DNA from: Heliopora coerulea
Taxonomy: Eukaryota; Cnidaria; Anthozoa; Scleralcyonacea; Helioporidae
Length of the DNA stretch: 64,000 nt
Direction: 5' to 3'
Assembly (NCBI GenBank): GCA_030142905.1
Contig: JASJOG010000062.1
Span: forward strand, 1,661,878-1,725,877
Numbering within the stretch: position 1 is the first letter of the stretch; every line of letters starts with the position of its first letter. Under the pieces are notes generated by a model. That model worked only from the letters and a program-made list of their open reading frames with translations, ran no database searches and was not told the DNA's origin. Position numbers and translations under genes: made by a program. Shown piece after piece: positions 39,947 to 42,115 of this stretch.

Positions 39947-42078
39947 CAAAAACCAAACCAAACTCGAGTTTAAGAACATAAAAATATCAAGGTAAAAACT
40001 GTTTACTTTATTTAAAAATCGACGTTTTGGGTCCCTGCCCCTTATCAAGATCAAACTATAGAAGCTAGCTAGTGTACTTATATATGATTTACAAAACTAA
40101 TTAAAAATTCCAATCTAGTAAAATCTCTAATGTTGAGTCCTTGCAGAACAAATGAGTTCAATTTATATGCCCAAAACCCTTCTTTTTACAATGGTCTACT
40201 GAGATCAGTCTTATCAATAACCTTTACCATAACATGCTCTAATCCCTTATGTCCTTCTTCAAAAAAGTGCTTATAAAAATGCCATTCATTCCATATGTTA
40301 CTAAACCGTTCATGTGATTACTAAAACGTTTTCTAAATGATGTGGTTGTGCTTCCAATGTATTGTTTAGAGCATTTTCACGTCCGATAAGATAAACAATA
40401 CCCATTGAATTCCAATCAAAATCGTTATTAATAAAATATTTCTTACTCCCCATCCTACCACTAAAATCCCTTCCTTCCTTAACGAATTTCCAAATTTTGC
40501 ACCAGCTTTTGCCACACCTTTTCGTACTTTTACTCTCCTCAACTGATCTCTGAATCAGACTTCTTGTCGGCTGGCAGATTTGGCAGATCCAATTTTATAT
40601 TTTCTTCATTTACCCAAACCAAAATGTCTAAATACTAAATCTGCGTTCTTGGCCACTCTCACGTATACTTAGTAGTATGACAGGATATTAATACAATAAA
40701 AATTTCCATCAACACGTTCTCATTATGTAATCAAATAAGAAGCCCATCATCCCAAAACCTCCACGAAACTTAACTGTTTGATTTCCAAAACGTTGGTTTC
40801 TAAATAAACTTTTAATGTTGACTGGAGTATAGTTGTTTTTAAAACTGGGAAGAAGACTATTTTTAAAATAAATATACATTTAAGAACTGAAACCAAGTTG
40901 CATTATTGGAGTTGTAAGTGAATATTTTTCATAAACTGTTAACTTCATAATCTTTGATTGATTGGTGATTGATGGCTGATTAATAATTGATAATTGATAA
41001 TTATTGATGAATATTTATTAAAAACAATTTAACTACGAACAATCGATTATTACATTTATAATTATAAAGACAACCAAAATTCTGAACAAAATAACCCTTT
41101 TATGTGTGTGTGTTCTGTACGTTGTAGGTTGCTCCGCATTGTCTAAGGGAACTCTTTGGCTAGATGAGAACGAATCCTCATTCATTTTTTCGTCAGAAGG
41201 GTGTGGATTTTCCGAGAAGAAAACAATTATGCTGAAAGGTAAAAGGTTGTTTATGGATCTTTGTTGACTTACTTTATTAACACCGCGAACTATTGAGCAA
41301 CAAGTTACTAGAAGGCCTTTTAATTTGCAGGACAAAATTAGCTAGGTGTGAACAGTTGCTATTTGACAACTATTCGCCCGAAGGCGAAGTGAATATTGTT
41401 GAATAATCCACGAGACAAAATCAAGGGGATTATTGAACAATATTCACTGAGCTTGGGGCGAATAATTGTTTTAGTATAATTACACAGGTAATAATTTGAA
41501 AGAAAGTAGTGAACTAGCACTTTTTAAATCTCGTCGGTAACATTTACAAAGGTAACCGTGATCTTGTTTCTGAGCCTTCACTGTTATAATAACCTGTAGG
41601 TGATTATTGAGATTTATAATAATAATAATATTTTATTCAAATACACCTAGGTGATATTCGAAAAGGTGGACTTCGAGGTTATCCCTGTATATACAAGTCC
41701 CCTATAATTAAAAAAAACTATATATATAAAATAGATAAAATTAATAATCAAAGACTAATTGATATAAAAATGATATTTACGAACTACGAACTACTAGCCA
41801 ATCACCACGCAGGATTTTGGATAATTCCCTGTGTAGTTACACTAAATTCAGATACAACGGCTGAATGGATTCATTTCCTGACAATCTAAGAAAACCTTAC
41901 AAAACATTTAACGAAGCTTGCTAAAACAATTTGTACGTTGCTAAGTTTCTCTGGAACACTTTTTAAAATTAAAATAAAGTCAATTGCCGAAATCCAACAA
42001 CCGTCCTATCTCTCCTTCCATGACAAGTTTTTAGCGGTGTCAGTTTCATATAAACACATCAAATTTCAAATTTCATTG

Positions 42079-42115
<37 letters not shown>
